NCBI RefSeq assembly: GCF_009730915.1
Contig: NC_052489.1
Location: 124,001 to 188,000 of the forward strand
DNA length: 64,000 nucleotides
Direction of reading: 5' to 3'
Origin: Dioscorea cayenensis subsp. rotundata
Lineage: Eukaryota; Streptophyta; Magnoliopsida; Dioscoreales; Dioscoreaceae
Made by a program: the position numbers and the translations under genes. Shown here piece by piece: positions 1 through 9,611 of this stretch; within the stretch, counting starts at the first letter, position 1, and every line of letters begins with the position of its first letter. The notes under the pieces are model-generated. The model was given only the letters and a program-made list of their open reading frames with translations, did no database searches and was not told the origin of the DNA.

Positions 1-1274
1 TGCTGCTGCTTTGGATGAATATCGATCACTCCGTGGCGTAAAGAAAGAGCTGCAAAACCTATCCGGCACGCTCTCTATGGTGCAGGCTGTGCTTGAAGAT
101 GCAGAGGAGAAACAACTGACAGAAAAACCAGTGCGGCTTTGGCTCATGAAGCTCAAGGACATTGCATATGAGATTGATGATTTGCTGGATAAGTACGCAG
201 CAGCCGATCTACATTCAAAGTTGGAAAATCAAAAGGTCAGTAGTAATTTCCGTTTCACTTGCTATTGCTGGAAAAAGTGTTTGCTTGACCATAAAATAGC
301 ACACAAGATAAAAGGTGTCCACGAGAAGTTAGAAAAAATTGCTAGAGAACGAGATGTTCTTGGCTTGCAAGTGTTGGGCAGCATGAACAGGCTTGGAATT
401 GAACAGCGGCCGCAGACCAGCTCCTTGGTTGATGGATCAAATGTTTTTGGAAGAGAAGAAGATAGACAGAAGATTGTGAGGTTGTTGCTCGGAAGTGAAG
501 GATCTACTGCTTTTAATAATGTTTCCATTCTCCCTATTGTTGGTATGGGGGGACTTGGGAAGACCACCCTCACCCAGCTTGTCTATAATGACAGTAGAAT
601 CAAGGAACACTTTCAGCTGAGGATGTGGGTGTGTGTCTCTGAGCACTTTGATGAAAGGAAGCTGACCAGAGAAACATTGGAGTCAACTGTGAGTGGCTAC
701 TCAACCACCACAACAAACATGAACCTTTTGCAAGAAGAGCTGTTTGAGAAGTTGAAAGGGAAGCGATATTTGCTTGTTTTGGATGATGTTTGGAACGAGA
801 ACCATGAGAAATGGCGAAGTTACTATGCTGCATTGGTTGCTGGAGATAGAGGGAGCAAGATCATTGTGACAACTCAGAATGAAAATGTTGGGAGGATCAT
901 GGGTGGTTTGCCACCATACCATTTGAAGCGGTTGTCTGATGATGACTGCTGGTCATTGTTCAGAAATTGTGCTTTTGTTGGTGGCAACTCAAGCGGCCAC
1001 CATAAATTGGAGGAAATTGGCAAGGAGATCGTCAAGAAGCTGAAGGGATTGCCCCTGGCAGCGAAGGCACTGGGAAGTCTATTATATTCCAAACTAGATG
1101 AAGATGCATGGAGAAATATACTAAGAAGTGAAATTTGGGAGCTGCCAACAGATCAGAACAACATATTGCCGGCTCTCAGACTGAGTTACAAGCATTTACC
1201 ACCAAATCTAAAGCAATGTTTTGCATTTTGTGCTGTGTTTCACAAAGATTATGTGTTTGAAAGGGATAATTTGG
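1..1274 (+). pseudogene. CNL-1 disease-resistance gene, 5' part, interrupted by a LINE
   Basis: Coiled-coil NB-ARC part of a CNL (RGA-type) immune receptor. The frame is already open at base 2 and reads AALDEYRSLR, so about 20 N-terminal residues lie left of the window, judging from the three paralogues here. The Rx-type coiled coil includes an EDAEEKQ motif. The NB-ARC motifs follow: P-loop GMGGLGKTT (about 542-568), kinase-2 LLVLDDVWNE (about 770-799), GLPLAAKALGSLL, and RNBS-D CFAFCAVFHKDYVF. The gene stops making sense after the codons ERDNL at 1274, where a LINE begins; the remainder resumes at 7370 in the same frame. Reading through adds about 77 LINE-encoded residues up to a stop at 1504, so any protein made from here would be a CC-NB fragment without LRRs. 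No other stop or frameshift is seen, so the disruption looks recent. Confidence 0.95.
1260..1274 (+). repeat. Left target-site duplication of the full-length LINE
   Basis: AAAGGGATAATTTGG, 15 bp, identical to 7355-7369. These are CNL codons, copied when the LINE integrated. Confidence 0.93.
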
Positions 1275-1391
1275 GGCATTGTGACCAAGGATCTCAACAC
1301 AGCTGGGCTCGCGAGCAACCGTCCTCTCTCTTTGAGTTAGCTTTGCTTTCAGCCCTGCTCTGCTCCTCTCTCTTAGTCGCTCCCCCTTGCC

Positions 1392-3143
1392 ATGGCAAGC
1401 GGGGACCGACATTCGGTCCCTCCTCCTTCCCCGGCGCAACCCAAGTCTTGGGCTCAAGTCGCCTCTTCCCTTCGTCAACCTTCAGACAATTCCCCCTTGC
1501 ATAATCCCCATATTCTCTCCAAACTCAAAGAAAACACTTCAGCTTTCATCAAACTTGATGGTGATTCTTTGAACAGAGCCTGTCTGAAGTTCCAGCATGC
1601 TCTTTATGGGAAGCTCTTCGGCAAGTCCCCCCCTTTCGCCGAAGTCAAAGCTGATCTTCTTGCTAAATGGAGTTCCTTCGGTGAAATTTCTATATCTGAT
1701 CTTCCCAATGGCTTCCTTCTTATTCGTTGTTCTTCGCAGAAAGCAATGCAAAGCCTTCTTCTTGATGGACCTTGGTCGGTCAACGGAATTATCTTGCAAC
1801 TCTCGCCGTGGAAGCCGTTCTTCGAGCCCACATTTGCTAAGCTTTCCTCTGCAGCTATTTGGATACAACTTCACAACCTTCCTGTTGAGTTCTGGGAAGG
1901 AGAGACCTTGGAAGCCATTGCTAGTCAGTTTAGGACCCTTCTGAAAGTTGATGAATTTACCGCTGCTCTTACCCGATCCAAATTTGCTCGCATCTGTGTT
2001 GATGTCGATCTGTCCAAACCTCTCAGTAGAGGTTTTTGGATAGGCGACGATCACCATCGAGTCTTTGTCATCGTTTTGTATGAGCGCTTACCTACCTTTT
2101 GCTATTCCTGTGGTTTGATCGGTCATGGGACCAACTCTTGTAATTCTTCTGCGACTCCCGGTGCTACTAGACCTAATCCGTCTCGCCCAGTGTGGCAGAC
2201 TGGAACTGGATCTAGTTTGGTATCAGGAGTCGAGGATCAACAAATGGATGACTCTGACCCCTCTTCGGACGCTCCCCCGTCGGCTCTTCTGGACGGCAAG
2301 AATTCTGATACTGATTATGGCCCTTGGCTCTTGGTTTCTGCCGGGCGTGGTAACACTTTCGCGGTCGTGGCGGTGGCGCTCGCTCCATTCGCACGACCAG
2401 CGGTGTTGCGACCCGATCCGAGTCCCGAGATTGTCGCCCCCCGAGGATCCGCTCCTCGCAGCCTACGTGGCGGTAGATCCTTCACCCATAGTGGGCGGCC
2501 CCCCACTACTCACATCAATCCTACAGTGGAGACAGCTGTTTCCCCAGACCCTTCACTCATTGATCCCTCGGTTCAGAGATCGCCCGTTATCTCCCCCTCG
2601 ATTTTCGCTCCCACTCCCCTCTCCGAGTCCCAAGATGAGACCTTGCTTACTTCCAAAGTCCCTCCGCCCAGCTTGACCAAGTCCCAAGACGGGACCTTAC
2701 TTGCTCCCAAAGCCTCACCGCCCATCATGACCAATCAAATCACCTCCTTTCACCCTCCCCCAGAAAAAGCAGAGCGCTTCATTCCAAGGCGTCAGACCTC
2801 CCCACCTCCCACTCTTCGGTCCTCTCTCCAGCCCCCTTTCACCTCCTCTTCCCATCCAAACCCTTGTTCTCATTCAGTTCTAGTCGAGAAAATTTCTGCT
2901 GCTCTTGAGGTGGAGGGCACGGAAGAAGATGACTGTCAGGATGAGGATTTCTCTGATGAAGATGATGACGATGAGATGTCGGAGGAAGAGATCCTTCCTG
3001 ATAGTCCGGATGATGATATGACTTTAGCTCAATACCAAACCGAGGCCAGACGTGATTCTCTTGTTCGGAAAGGGTCTAACATTCCCAGTTCGTCTCCCAA
3101 GAAGGGGAGAGTGGAACCCGGAGAAATCGAACCCTGCTCCTAG
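1392..3143 (+). CDS. LINE ORF1 protein (DUF4283 and zinc knuckle)
   Basis: 583-residue RNA-binding (gag-like) protein expected to coat LINE RNA. Residues of roughly 60-200 resemble the DUF4283 domain common in plant LINE ORF1 (PNGFLLIRCSS, DGPWSVNG, AAIWIQLHNLPVEFW). A CCHC zinc knuckle follows (CYSCGLIGHGTNSC). The C-terminal half is low complexity, rich in Pro and Ser, with an acidic tract (EDEDDDDEMSEEE type) and a basic end. The start is the first ATG after the leader and gives MASGDRHSVPP. It is followed after 39 bp by ORF2. The identification rests on motif and context, not on a database search. Confidence 0.9.
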   Translation: MASGDRHSVPPPSPAQPKSWAQVASSLRQPSDNSPLHNPHILSKLKENTSAFIKLDGDSLNRACLKFQHALYGKLFGKSPPFAEVKADLLAKWSSFGEISISDLPNGFLLIRCSSQKAMQSLLLDGPWSVNGIILQLSPWKPFFEPTFAKLSSAAIWIQLHNLPVEFWEGETLEAIASQFRTLLKVDEFTAALTRSKFARICVDVDLSKPLSRGFWIGDDHHRVFVIVLYERLPTFCYSCGLIGHGTNSCNSSATPGATRPNPSRPVWQTGTGSSLVSGVEDQQMDDSDPSSDAPPSALLDGKNSDTDYGPWLLVSAGRGNTFAVVAVALAPFARPAVLRPDPSPEIVAPRGSAPRSLRGGRSFTHSGRPPTTHINPTVETAVSPDPSLIDPSVQRSPVISPSIFAPTPLSESQDETLLTSKVPPPSLTKSQDGTLLAPKASPPIMTNQITSFHPPPEKAERFIPRRQTSPPPTLRSSLQPPFTSSSHPNPCSHSVLVEKISAALEVEGTEEDDCQDEDFSDEDDDDEMSEEEILPDSPDDDMTLAQYQTEARRDSLVRKGSNIPSSSPKKGRVEPGEIEPCS

Positions 3144-3182
3144 GGAGTCTTTCTCTTCCCTCCTTATTTATCTTGTTTTTCC

Positions 3183-6100
3183 ATGAATACAACTAAAATC
3201 ATTTGCTGGAATTGCAGGGGTATTTCTGCGCGTGATACCTCCACTCGTGTCTTCCGTCTTATGCGTTCTCACAAACCAACTGTTGTTTGTCTTGTTGAAA
3301 CCAGAGCTAACACTGATCGTCTTTTTCGCTTCTGCAGGAAACTTCCCAAAAACTGGGATTGGGCCGCCATTCTTTCCGATGGTTTCTCTGGCGGCATTAT
3401 TGTCCTTTGGCTTAAATCTGTTGGGGTTGTCACCCCTATCTCTGTGTCTAAACGCGCTCTCCATCTCATTATTACTATTAACTCCTCTAAAACCTTTCTT
3501 ATTTCAGCTATCTATAACTCTTTGCGTTTTCGTAAACAATGTTGTTTGTGGAGTGAGCTTTCGAAACTTTCTGCTTTACATATCCCCTGGCTCATCCTGG
3601 GAGACTTTAACTCTATTCTCCACAGGTTCGAGCATAAAGGTGGCACATTTGCTTACTATGATCGTAAAGCTAGATTTTTTAGAAATTTTATTGAGCTTAA
3701 TAACCTGATTGACAGTAATTTTTCTGGCCCTCATTTTACTTGGTGTAACAATCAGATGGGTCTTGCTCGTCGCTGGGCCAGACTTGATAGATGTCTGTTT
3801 AACCTTGATTGGGCCAATTCCTTTGCTTCTAACTCTCTTAATCATCTTCCCCGGTCTTTCTCCGATCACTCGCCTCTTCTTCTCTCCTCTTCCCCGTTCC
3901 CTACCCGTACTTCTAGAATTTTTCGCTTCGATATTAATTGGTTGAATTTTGTTGGTTGCCACGATGCTGTTTGTGATGCTTGGAACTGTCATCCCCATGG
4001 GAATCCCTTACAAGCTTTCTCGCATCTCCTCTCTCGCGCTCGTTATCAACTCTCCAACTGGCATAGATCGGGTGTCAATTCGCTTGAGACGGACCTTTTA
4101 TCCAGTGAAATCACCATTAGTAATCTTGAGAATTCTGATTTCAATTCTATTTCCCAATCTCTCTTAATGCAAGAATATGCTAATTTCGCTTCTTTGCAGA
4201 ATCAATGTAGTATTAAATGGGCCCAGCGTGCCCGCATGCTTTGGATCAATGATGGCGACCGGAACACCAGTTTTTTCCATGCCTCTACTCGCATTCGCGC
4301 TCACACTAATTTCATCTCTCAGGTTATCGATGCTAATGGCTCCCGCTGTCAAAATCACTCTAGTATTGAAGATGCTTTTTTGGACTTCTACAAAAACCTT
4401 TGGTCAGCCCCCACCACTGATAACGACATCTTAATCGATCTTCTACCGGTCAATTTCCCCCGCCTCACTGACTCAATCGCTCGCTCTCTAATCCGGGAGG
4501 TTACCAAGGAGGAAGTATATCTCACTCTTCTTGATCTTCCCACAGGTAAGTCTCCTGGTCCTGATGGTTTCAGCGCTGAGTTTTATCGTAGTTTTTGGCC
4601 CATTGTTGGGGACCATTTGTTCATGGCTGTTCGCTGTTTTTTAGAAAGATCCATTCTCCCTCCGTCTTGGGGTAAAACTTTCATCACTCTCATTCCTAAG
4701 AAAGATCGCCCCCTTTGTGTTTCTGATTTTAGACCCATATCTCTTTGCAATGTTAATTTCAAAATTATTTCCAAACTTTTAGCGAATCGAATGCAGCTTG
4801 TTCTCCCTAGTTTAATCGGTCGAGAGCAGGCTGGCTTTGTTTCCAATCGTTGCTCTTTCGATAACATTATTGCTGTGCAAGAGATTGCCCATACTTTAGA
4901 ATCTGATATCAAAAACCCCCCCAGGATGCTTATCAAACTTGACATTGAGAAAGCCTACGATACTGTTAATTGGAATGCAATTCTTGCTGTTTTTGCCCGC
5001 ATGAATTTTCCTGCACTCTGGATTTCTTGGATTTCGGCTTGCCTTCACTCTTGCTCCTTCTCTCTTCTTATTAATGGTAATCCTTCCCCCTGGTTCCCCT
5101 CGTCCCGGGGTGTCCGTCAGGGGGACCCTATTTCTTCTTACCTTTTTATCCTGGTTTCCCAGATCCTAACCACCAATCTCAACCACGGTCTCTCTTCTGG
5201 CTTGATCCCTGGTTTTCTCCCGAATCACAATCATAATTTTAACCACCTTATGTTTGCTGATGATTTAATTCTTATAACTAATGCCTCTAGGAAAGCTGCT
5301 AGGAATATCAACCAGTGTTTAGAGTTGTATAATCACATTTCCGGTCAACGACCCAATCGCACCAAATCTCAAATTTTCTTTCCAACCTGGTGTAACAAAC
5401 ATGTTTCCTCCCGTATCTGCTCTATTCTCAATCTCACTCAATCTTCCTTTCCTTTTAAATACCTTGGTATTTTAATTTCCCCTAAGCGTCTTGCTGCTTC
5501 CTCATTTAACCCCTTGGTTGATAAGATTCGTCACCTTTGCTCTAGATGGAGCAACTACAACCTCTCTCAAGCAGCTAAAACCATTCTGATTAATACTACT
5601 ATTCTTTCTATCCCCATCTTTACCCTTTCAGTCTATCCCATTCCTGACTTCATTGTCTCTGAGATTTCCAGAGTTGTGCGAAAATTTTTTTGGTGTAGAA
5701 GCAGCAATGGAAAGGGCATTCATAACTTGAATTGGAACACTGTCACTGATAGTAAGGCTGAGGGGGGTATTGGTATTAGAAATCTTTCTCTTGCTAAATA
5801 TTCTCTGATGGCTAAACACTTTTTTAATTTTCTTAACAATGGTGATGCTATTTGGGTGGACATTTTGCGGTCTAAATATGGTGATTTTAATTTTTGGAGA
5901 AACAATCCTCCTTCCAAGTGCTCCTGGTTTTTTCGCTACCTCACGAGGATTGCTACTCGAATTAAGCCTAATTGTCGTATTAACTCCATTAATCCGGACA
6001 GAACATCTTTTTTATGGGACCCTTGGTGCTTTGAGATCCCCATTGCCCTCAAGCCTACCTTTCTTAATGTTGATACTGATATTGATTCTCTTGCTATTTC

Positions 6101-7265
6101 TGATTTCATTAGTGGTGATTGCTGGAATGAGCCTCTGTTATTCCATGTTTTTGGCCAGAACTTTAATTTTCATGATCTCTCCTCCAGTATTATTGATTCC
6201 AATTCCTGCAATCATTGGGTTTGGAACCCCTCCACTAAACAGCACAAGATTGCTGCCACTGTCTATAAGCATTTGAATAAGTCTGGTATTCTGTCTGAAT
6301 CTTGGTCTGGTTGGCATGTCCTCTGGAAACTGTTTATTGCCCCTCGGGCTAAACATTTCCTTTGGCTCTTATTTCATGGGCGCCTCTCTACTTCTAATTT
6401 CTTATTTCAATTGAGATTGGGCCCTGATAACCCTTGTATTTTGTGTGGCTTATTCCCTGAAACAATCGAGCACCTTTTTTGTCAATGCAGTCTTACTAAA
6501 CAGGTTTGGAACTTCCTCGGCTTGAAGCTTAATGCTAGTATTTATTTCCCTAATGGGTTTGCTGAGGGCTCCTGGCTCACTAATGGGAACTTCTCTATGC
6601 ATTACATCTCTGTCATTGCTGCTGTCGCTTGGTTCATTTGGAAATCCCGCTGTGATGCCATCTTTCGAGATACTCCTATTAACATTCCTGTCATTGTCTG
6701 TCGAGCTCTTTCCCATGTTCAGGAATACACCACTTGTCACAGTGGCCTTGCCGGACAAAAACTCATCCTTCACAACTTTACCATTGCTGACGAGCTGTTC
6801 TTGTTCTCCCATTCCAATTTCAATCCGGCTTCTTCGGTAAGTTCTGCAGGTTTTTTCCTATCAAACTCTAATTATGTTGTGTCTCTTGCAGGTTGCTGCA
6901 CTTTGATTCAATCCAATTCTGCTGTTGATGAGATCTCTGCCCTTGCTGTTGCACTTCAGTCTGTTCTGGATAATTCTCTGAGCATCAAGCACATCTTCAT
7001 CAATTCGAATGAAACTATCTCTTTGCTCAGACATCCTGATCTTGTCACCCAATGGAGATTCAGCTCTCAGTTTACCCATATTCGATCTCTTCTCGCTGAT
7101 TTAAACTTTCCTAAAGTCCATTGTATTCCCTCTACTTGGATGATTCCCGCAGTCACTCTTGCCGCCCACGGAGCCAACTTCTCTAACCTTAACTTGTTTC
7201 TTTTTGGTCGCGACCTCCCTCGCTGGGTTATGAAATCGTTCATCGATTCTGGTTTTATATTTTAA
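3183..7265 (+). CDS. LINE ORF2 protein: endonuclease, reverse transcriptase, RNase H-like tail
   Basis: 1360 residues, uninterrupted. The N-terminus is an APE-type endonuclease (IICWNCRGIS, VETRA, LGDFNSIL, FSDHSPLL). The reverse transcriptase core carries SPGPDGFSAEFYR, LIPKKDRP, FRPISLCNV, KLDIEKAYDTVNW, GVRQGDPISSYLF and the catalytic FADDLIL around residue 690. A zinc-binding RVT segment (CILCGLFPETIEHLFCQC) follows, then an RNase H-like tail (AGFFLSNSNY, EISALAVAL, FINSNETISLL). In that tail the expected acidic residues look partly replaced, so its catalytic activity is doubtful. The enzyme would nick DNA and prime reverse transcription at the target site. The same tail is recognisable in the truncated LINE at 18632-19428. 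Confidence 0.95.
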   Translation: MNTTKIICWNCRGISARDTSTRVFRLMRSHKPTVVCLVETRANTDRLFRFCRKLPKNWDWAAILSDGFSGGIIVLWLKSVGVVTPISVSKRALHLIITINSSKTFLISAIYNSLRFRKQCCLWSELSKLSALHIPWLILGDFNSILHRFEHKGGTFAYYDRKARFFRNFIELNNLIDSNFSGPHFTWCNNQMGLARRWARLDRCLFNLDWANSFASNSLNHLPRSFSDHSPLLLSSSPFPTRTSRIFRFDINWLNFVGCHDAVCDAWNCHPHGNPLQAFSHLLSRARYQLSNWHRSGVNSLETDLLSSEITISNLENSDFNSISQSLLMQEYANFASLQNQCSIKWAQRARMLWINDGDRNTSFFHASTRIRAHTNFISQVIDANGSRCQNHSSIEDAFLDFYKNLWSAPTTDNDILIDLLPVNFPRLTDSIARSLIREVTKEEVYLTLLDLPTGKSPGPDGFSAEFYRSFWPIVGDHLFMAVRCFLERSILPPSWGKTFITLIPKKDRPLCVSDFRPISLCNVNFKIISKLLANRMQLVLPSLIGREQAGFVSNRCSFDNIIAVQEIAHTLESDIKNPPRMLIKLDIEKAYDTVNWNAILAVFARMNFPALWISWISACLHSCSFSLLINGNPSPWFPSSRGVRQGDPISSYLFILVSQILTTNLNHGLSSGLIPGFLPNHNHNFNHLMFADDLILITNASRKAARNINQCLELYNHISGQRPNRTKSQIFFPTWCNKHVSSRICSILNLTQSSFPFKYLGILISPKRLAASSFNPLVDKIRHLCSRWSNYNLSQAAKTILINTTILSIPIFTLSVYPIPDFIVSEISRVVRKFFWCRSSNGKGIHNLNWNTVTDSKAEGGIGIRNLSLAKYSLMAKHFFNFLNNGDAIWVDILRSKYGDFNFWRNNPPSKCSWFFRYLTRIATRIKPNCRINSINPDRTSFLWDPWCFEIPIALKPTFLNVDTDIDSLAISDFISGDCWNEPLLFHVFGQNFNFHDLSSSIIDSNSCNHWVWNPSTKQHKIAATVYKHLNKSGILSESWSGWHVLWKLFIAPRAKHFLWLLFHGRLSTSNFLFQLRLGPDNPCILCGLFPETIEHLFCQCSLTKQVWNFLGLKLNASIYFPNGFAEGSWLTNGNFSMHYISVIAAVAWFIWKSRCDAIFRDTPINIPVIVCRALSHVQEYTTCHSGLAGQKLILHNFTIADELFLFSHSNFNPASSVSSAGFFLSNSNYVVSLAGCCTLIQSNSAVDEISALAVALQSVLDNSLSIKHIFINSNETISLLRHPDLVTQWRFSSQFTHIRSLLADLNFPKVHCIPSTWMIPAVTLAAHGANFSNLNLFLFGRDLPRWVMKSFIDSGFIF

Positions 7266-7354
7266 TGTCTGTCTTGTTTTTTCAGTTCTTCTCCTTGTAT
7301 TTTTGTTCTATTTACTTCTTTTCAATAAAACAGCCCCTGCGGTTCTTTTTTTAA

Positions 7355-7369
7355 AAAGGGATAATTTGG
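7355..7369 (+). repeat. Right target-site duplication of the full-length LINE
   Basis: AAAGGGATAATTTGG, identical to 1260-1274. The CNL frame resumes through it. Confidence 0.93.
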
Positions 7370-9369
7370 TGCAGATCTGGATGGCGCTTGGTTTTATTCA
7401 GCCTCAGCGAAGGAGAAGGATGGAAGACATTGGTTACAGTTATTTTGATGATTTAGTTAGCAGGTCCTTCTTTCAAGCACACAAAGGCAATTATGTGATG
7501 CATGATGCAATCCATGAGCTGGCACAATACATCTCTATCGAAGAATGTGTTAGATTAGAGGATGGGCTGCGAACCATTGGCTCAAGAAAAGCTCGCCATT
7601 TATCCTTTTCCTGCAGTAACTCAGTGAACACTTCATTTGAGCAGTTTTACAATTTTAAACAGCTGCGAACTCTCCTACTCTTGCAAGGATACAAATCTAA
7701 GACTTGCTTGGTTTCTGACGATTTGTTCTTAAAGCTGAAATTTCTTCGAGTGTTGGACCTGCATCGGCGAGACATTGATAAGCTGCCAGACTCCATTGGG
7801 AGTTTACAACAACTACGGTATCTATGCCTATCAGGTACAGGAATCAACACATTGCCCTTATCTATTTGCAGGTTGTACAATCTGCAGACTTTGAGACTGA
7901 AACATTGTGATGGATTGAGAGAGCTGCCGAAAGATGTGACTAACCTGATCAACCTAAGACATCTGGAGGCAAGAACTTCACTGATCACAGAAATATCAGG
8001 TATAGGGAAACTAACCTGCCTCCAGAAATTGGATGAATTTGTTGTTCGACAGAGCAAAGGTTTCCAGGTGACTGAACTCAAGGGCATGGTGGAGCTCCAG
8101 GGAAACCTTCGAGTCTCCTGTCTCGAGAATGTGACAAGTGTTGAAGAGGCAATTGATGCTGATTTGAGTAACAAGAGATCCCTCATTGCGTTGGAGCTTG
8201 TATGGTCCGATAAAAGCCAGTATGGTGCACAAGAATGTCTTCAAGAGGAGGTGCTTGGAGGCCTCCAACCACAAACTGAAATTAGAGAGCTTACAATCAA
8301 GGGCTATTCAGGATTCTACTTTCCGAAATGGCTAGGCAGTTCATCATTCTCCAGCCTGCACACCATTCGCCTGTCCAACTGTGAGAACTGCAAGTTCCTC
8401 CCACCTCTTGGACAGCTGCCGTTCCTGAGATCTCTAGATATCGGTGGAATGTACAGTTTGACACACATTGGGCAAGAGTTTTCAAGCAATGGTGAAATTA
8501 TTAGCTTTCCATCACTGAATGAACTAGTGCTCGAAGACATGCCATATTTGGAGGAATGGCAAATTTCAGAAGGCCATAAGGCACAATTCCCCTGCATAAC
8601 TGACATCTGGATTAGCCAATGCCCATTTCTGAGAGAGCTGCCACAACTTCCATTGACAGTGACCAGGTTAACAATATCAGAAGCTGGATTGACCTGCCTT
8701 CCAGAGTTGAGGCCGTCATCAACTTACTCAGCAGCACTTTCATTCTTGAATGTCTATGACTGTCCCAACCTGACATCTTTACAGGGAGGATTGTTAAGCC
8801 AAAATCTGGGTTCTCTCAAGGAGTTGACAATTGCTAATTGTCAAGAGTTGGTCTCATTGCCAGCTGAATGCTTCAGGCCACTTGTTTCACTGAAAAACCT
8901 TCACATCTACAACTGCCCCAAACTTAGTTGCGCTCATATGGAGTTTGATGCCAGCATGCTTCCAGGAACACTGGAAGGCCTGGGGATCAGCTCATGCAGT
9001 CTGGAGTTCGTCAACCCAATGCTAAAATCTCTGACCAGTCTCACATCACTGACTCATTTGAAGATTGATGAATGCCCTGAACTATATTGTTTTCCTGCTG
9101 GGGAGGTGTTACCAAGGATGCTCAAGTCCCTGGTACTGTGTAATTGTGCCAACCTCCAGTCTGTTCCTCCACTGTGGCATGTTTTGAAGCTGCAGAGCTT
9201 GTTGATCAGCAATTGTCCGATGGTGATGTGCCTGCCTGAAGACGGCCTGCCAGTGGAGCTTCAAGAAGTGAACATCAATGGGTGCCCAATGCTGAAGGGC
9301 GTGCTGGAATGCGAGAAACACGAGTGGGACAAGATTGCTCATGTACCCAAAGTGGAGATTGATGATTAG
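7355..9369 (+). pseudogene. CNL-1 disease-resistance gene, 3' part (end of ARC2 and LRRs)
   Basis: Continues the CNL-1 frame from RDNLVQIWMALGF to a TAG at 9367-9369 (ending VEIDD). The MHD switch motif (YVMHDAIHELA) is at 7498-7506, followed by about 20 irregular leucine-rich repeats (RVLDLHRRDIDKLP, LRYLCLSGTGI, LRSLDIGGM, LTIANCQELVSLP). With the LINE removed the whole protein would be about 1,110 residues, matching the 1,113-1,148 of the paralogues. An apparent start near 7303 lies in the LINE 3' end and is an artefact. CNL-1 ends 242 bp from the end of CNL-2, tail to tail. Confidence 0.93.
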
Positions 9370-9611
9370 ATGAGATGAGCAGACAAAGAGGAAGTTGAAT
9401 GCTTATGTTTTTAGTAAGATTATTTGTTGAATCATTTTCAAAATTTTAAGATTAAGATTATTTAATACAATTGTAGAATTCATAGGCACGAGAATTTATG
9501 AACTATGATTTGATTATTCATTTATAATTTTAAAATGGACAAGCAAACTTTGATGCGTCTGAAAACAAATTAAGTTGAAATCCACTTCACCGGTACCCTT
9601 GCGCAAGTGAT

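Larger units (their letters stand above)
1275..7354 (+). mobile_element. Full-length L1-type LINE inside CNL-1
   Basis: A non-LTR retrotransposon of about 6.08 kb in the same orientation as the host gene. It has a short 5' leader (1275-1391), ORF1 with a zinc knuckle, a 39-bp spacer, ORF2 with endonuclease and reverse transcriptase, and a 3' UTR ending in an AATAAA-like signal near 7323 and a T-rich then A-rich end. It is flanked by perfect 15-bp target duplications. Removing 1275-7369 restores one uninterrupted CNL frame. Both ORFs are free of stops, so this is a candidate for recent or current mobility. The 3' tail is unusual because it lacks a long poly(A). Confidence 0.95.

Noticed and set aside
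7303-7369. Separate start codon for the CNL-1 3' part
   Set aside because: The first residues come from the LINE 3' UTR; the true frame continues from 1274 once the insertion is removed.
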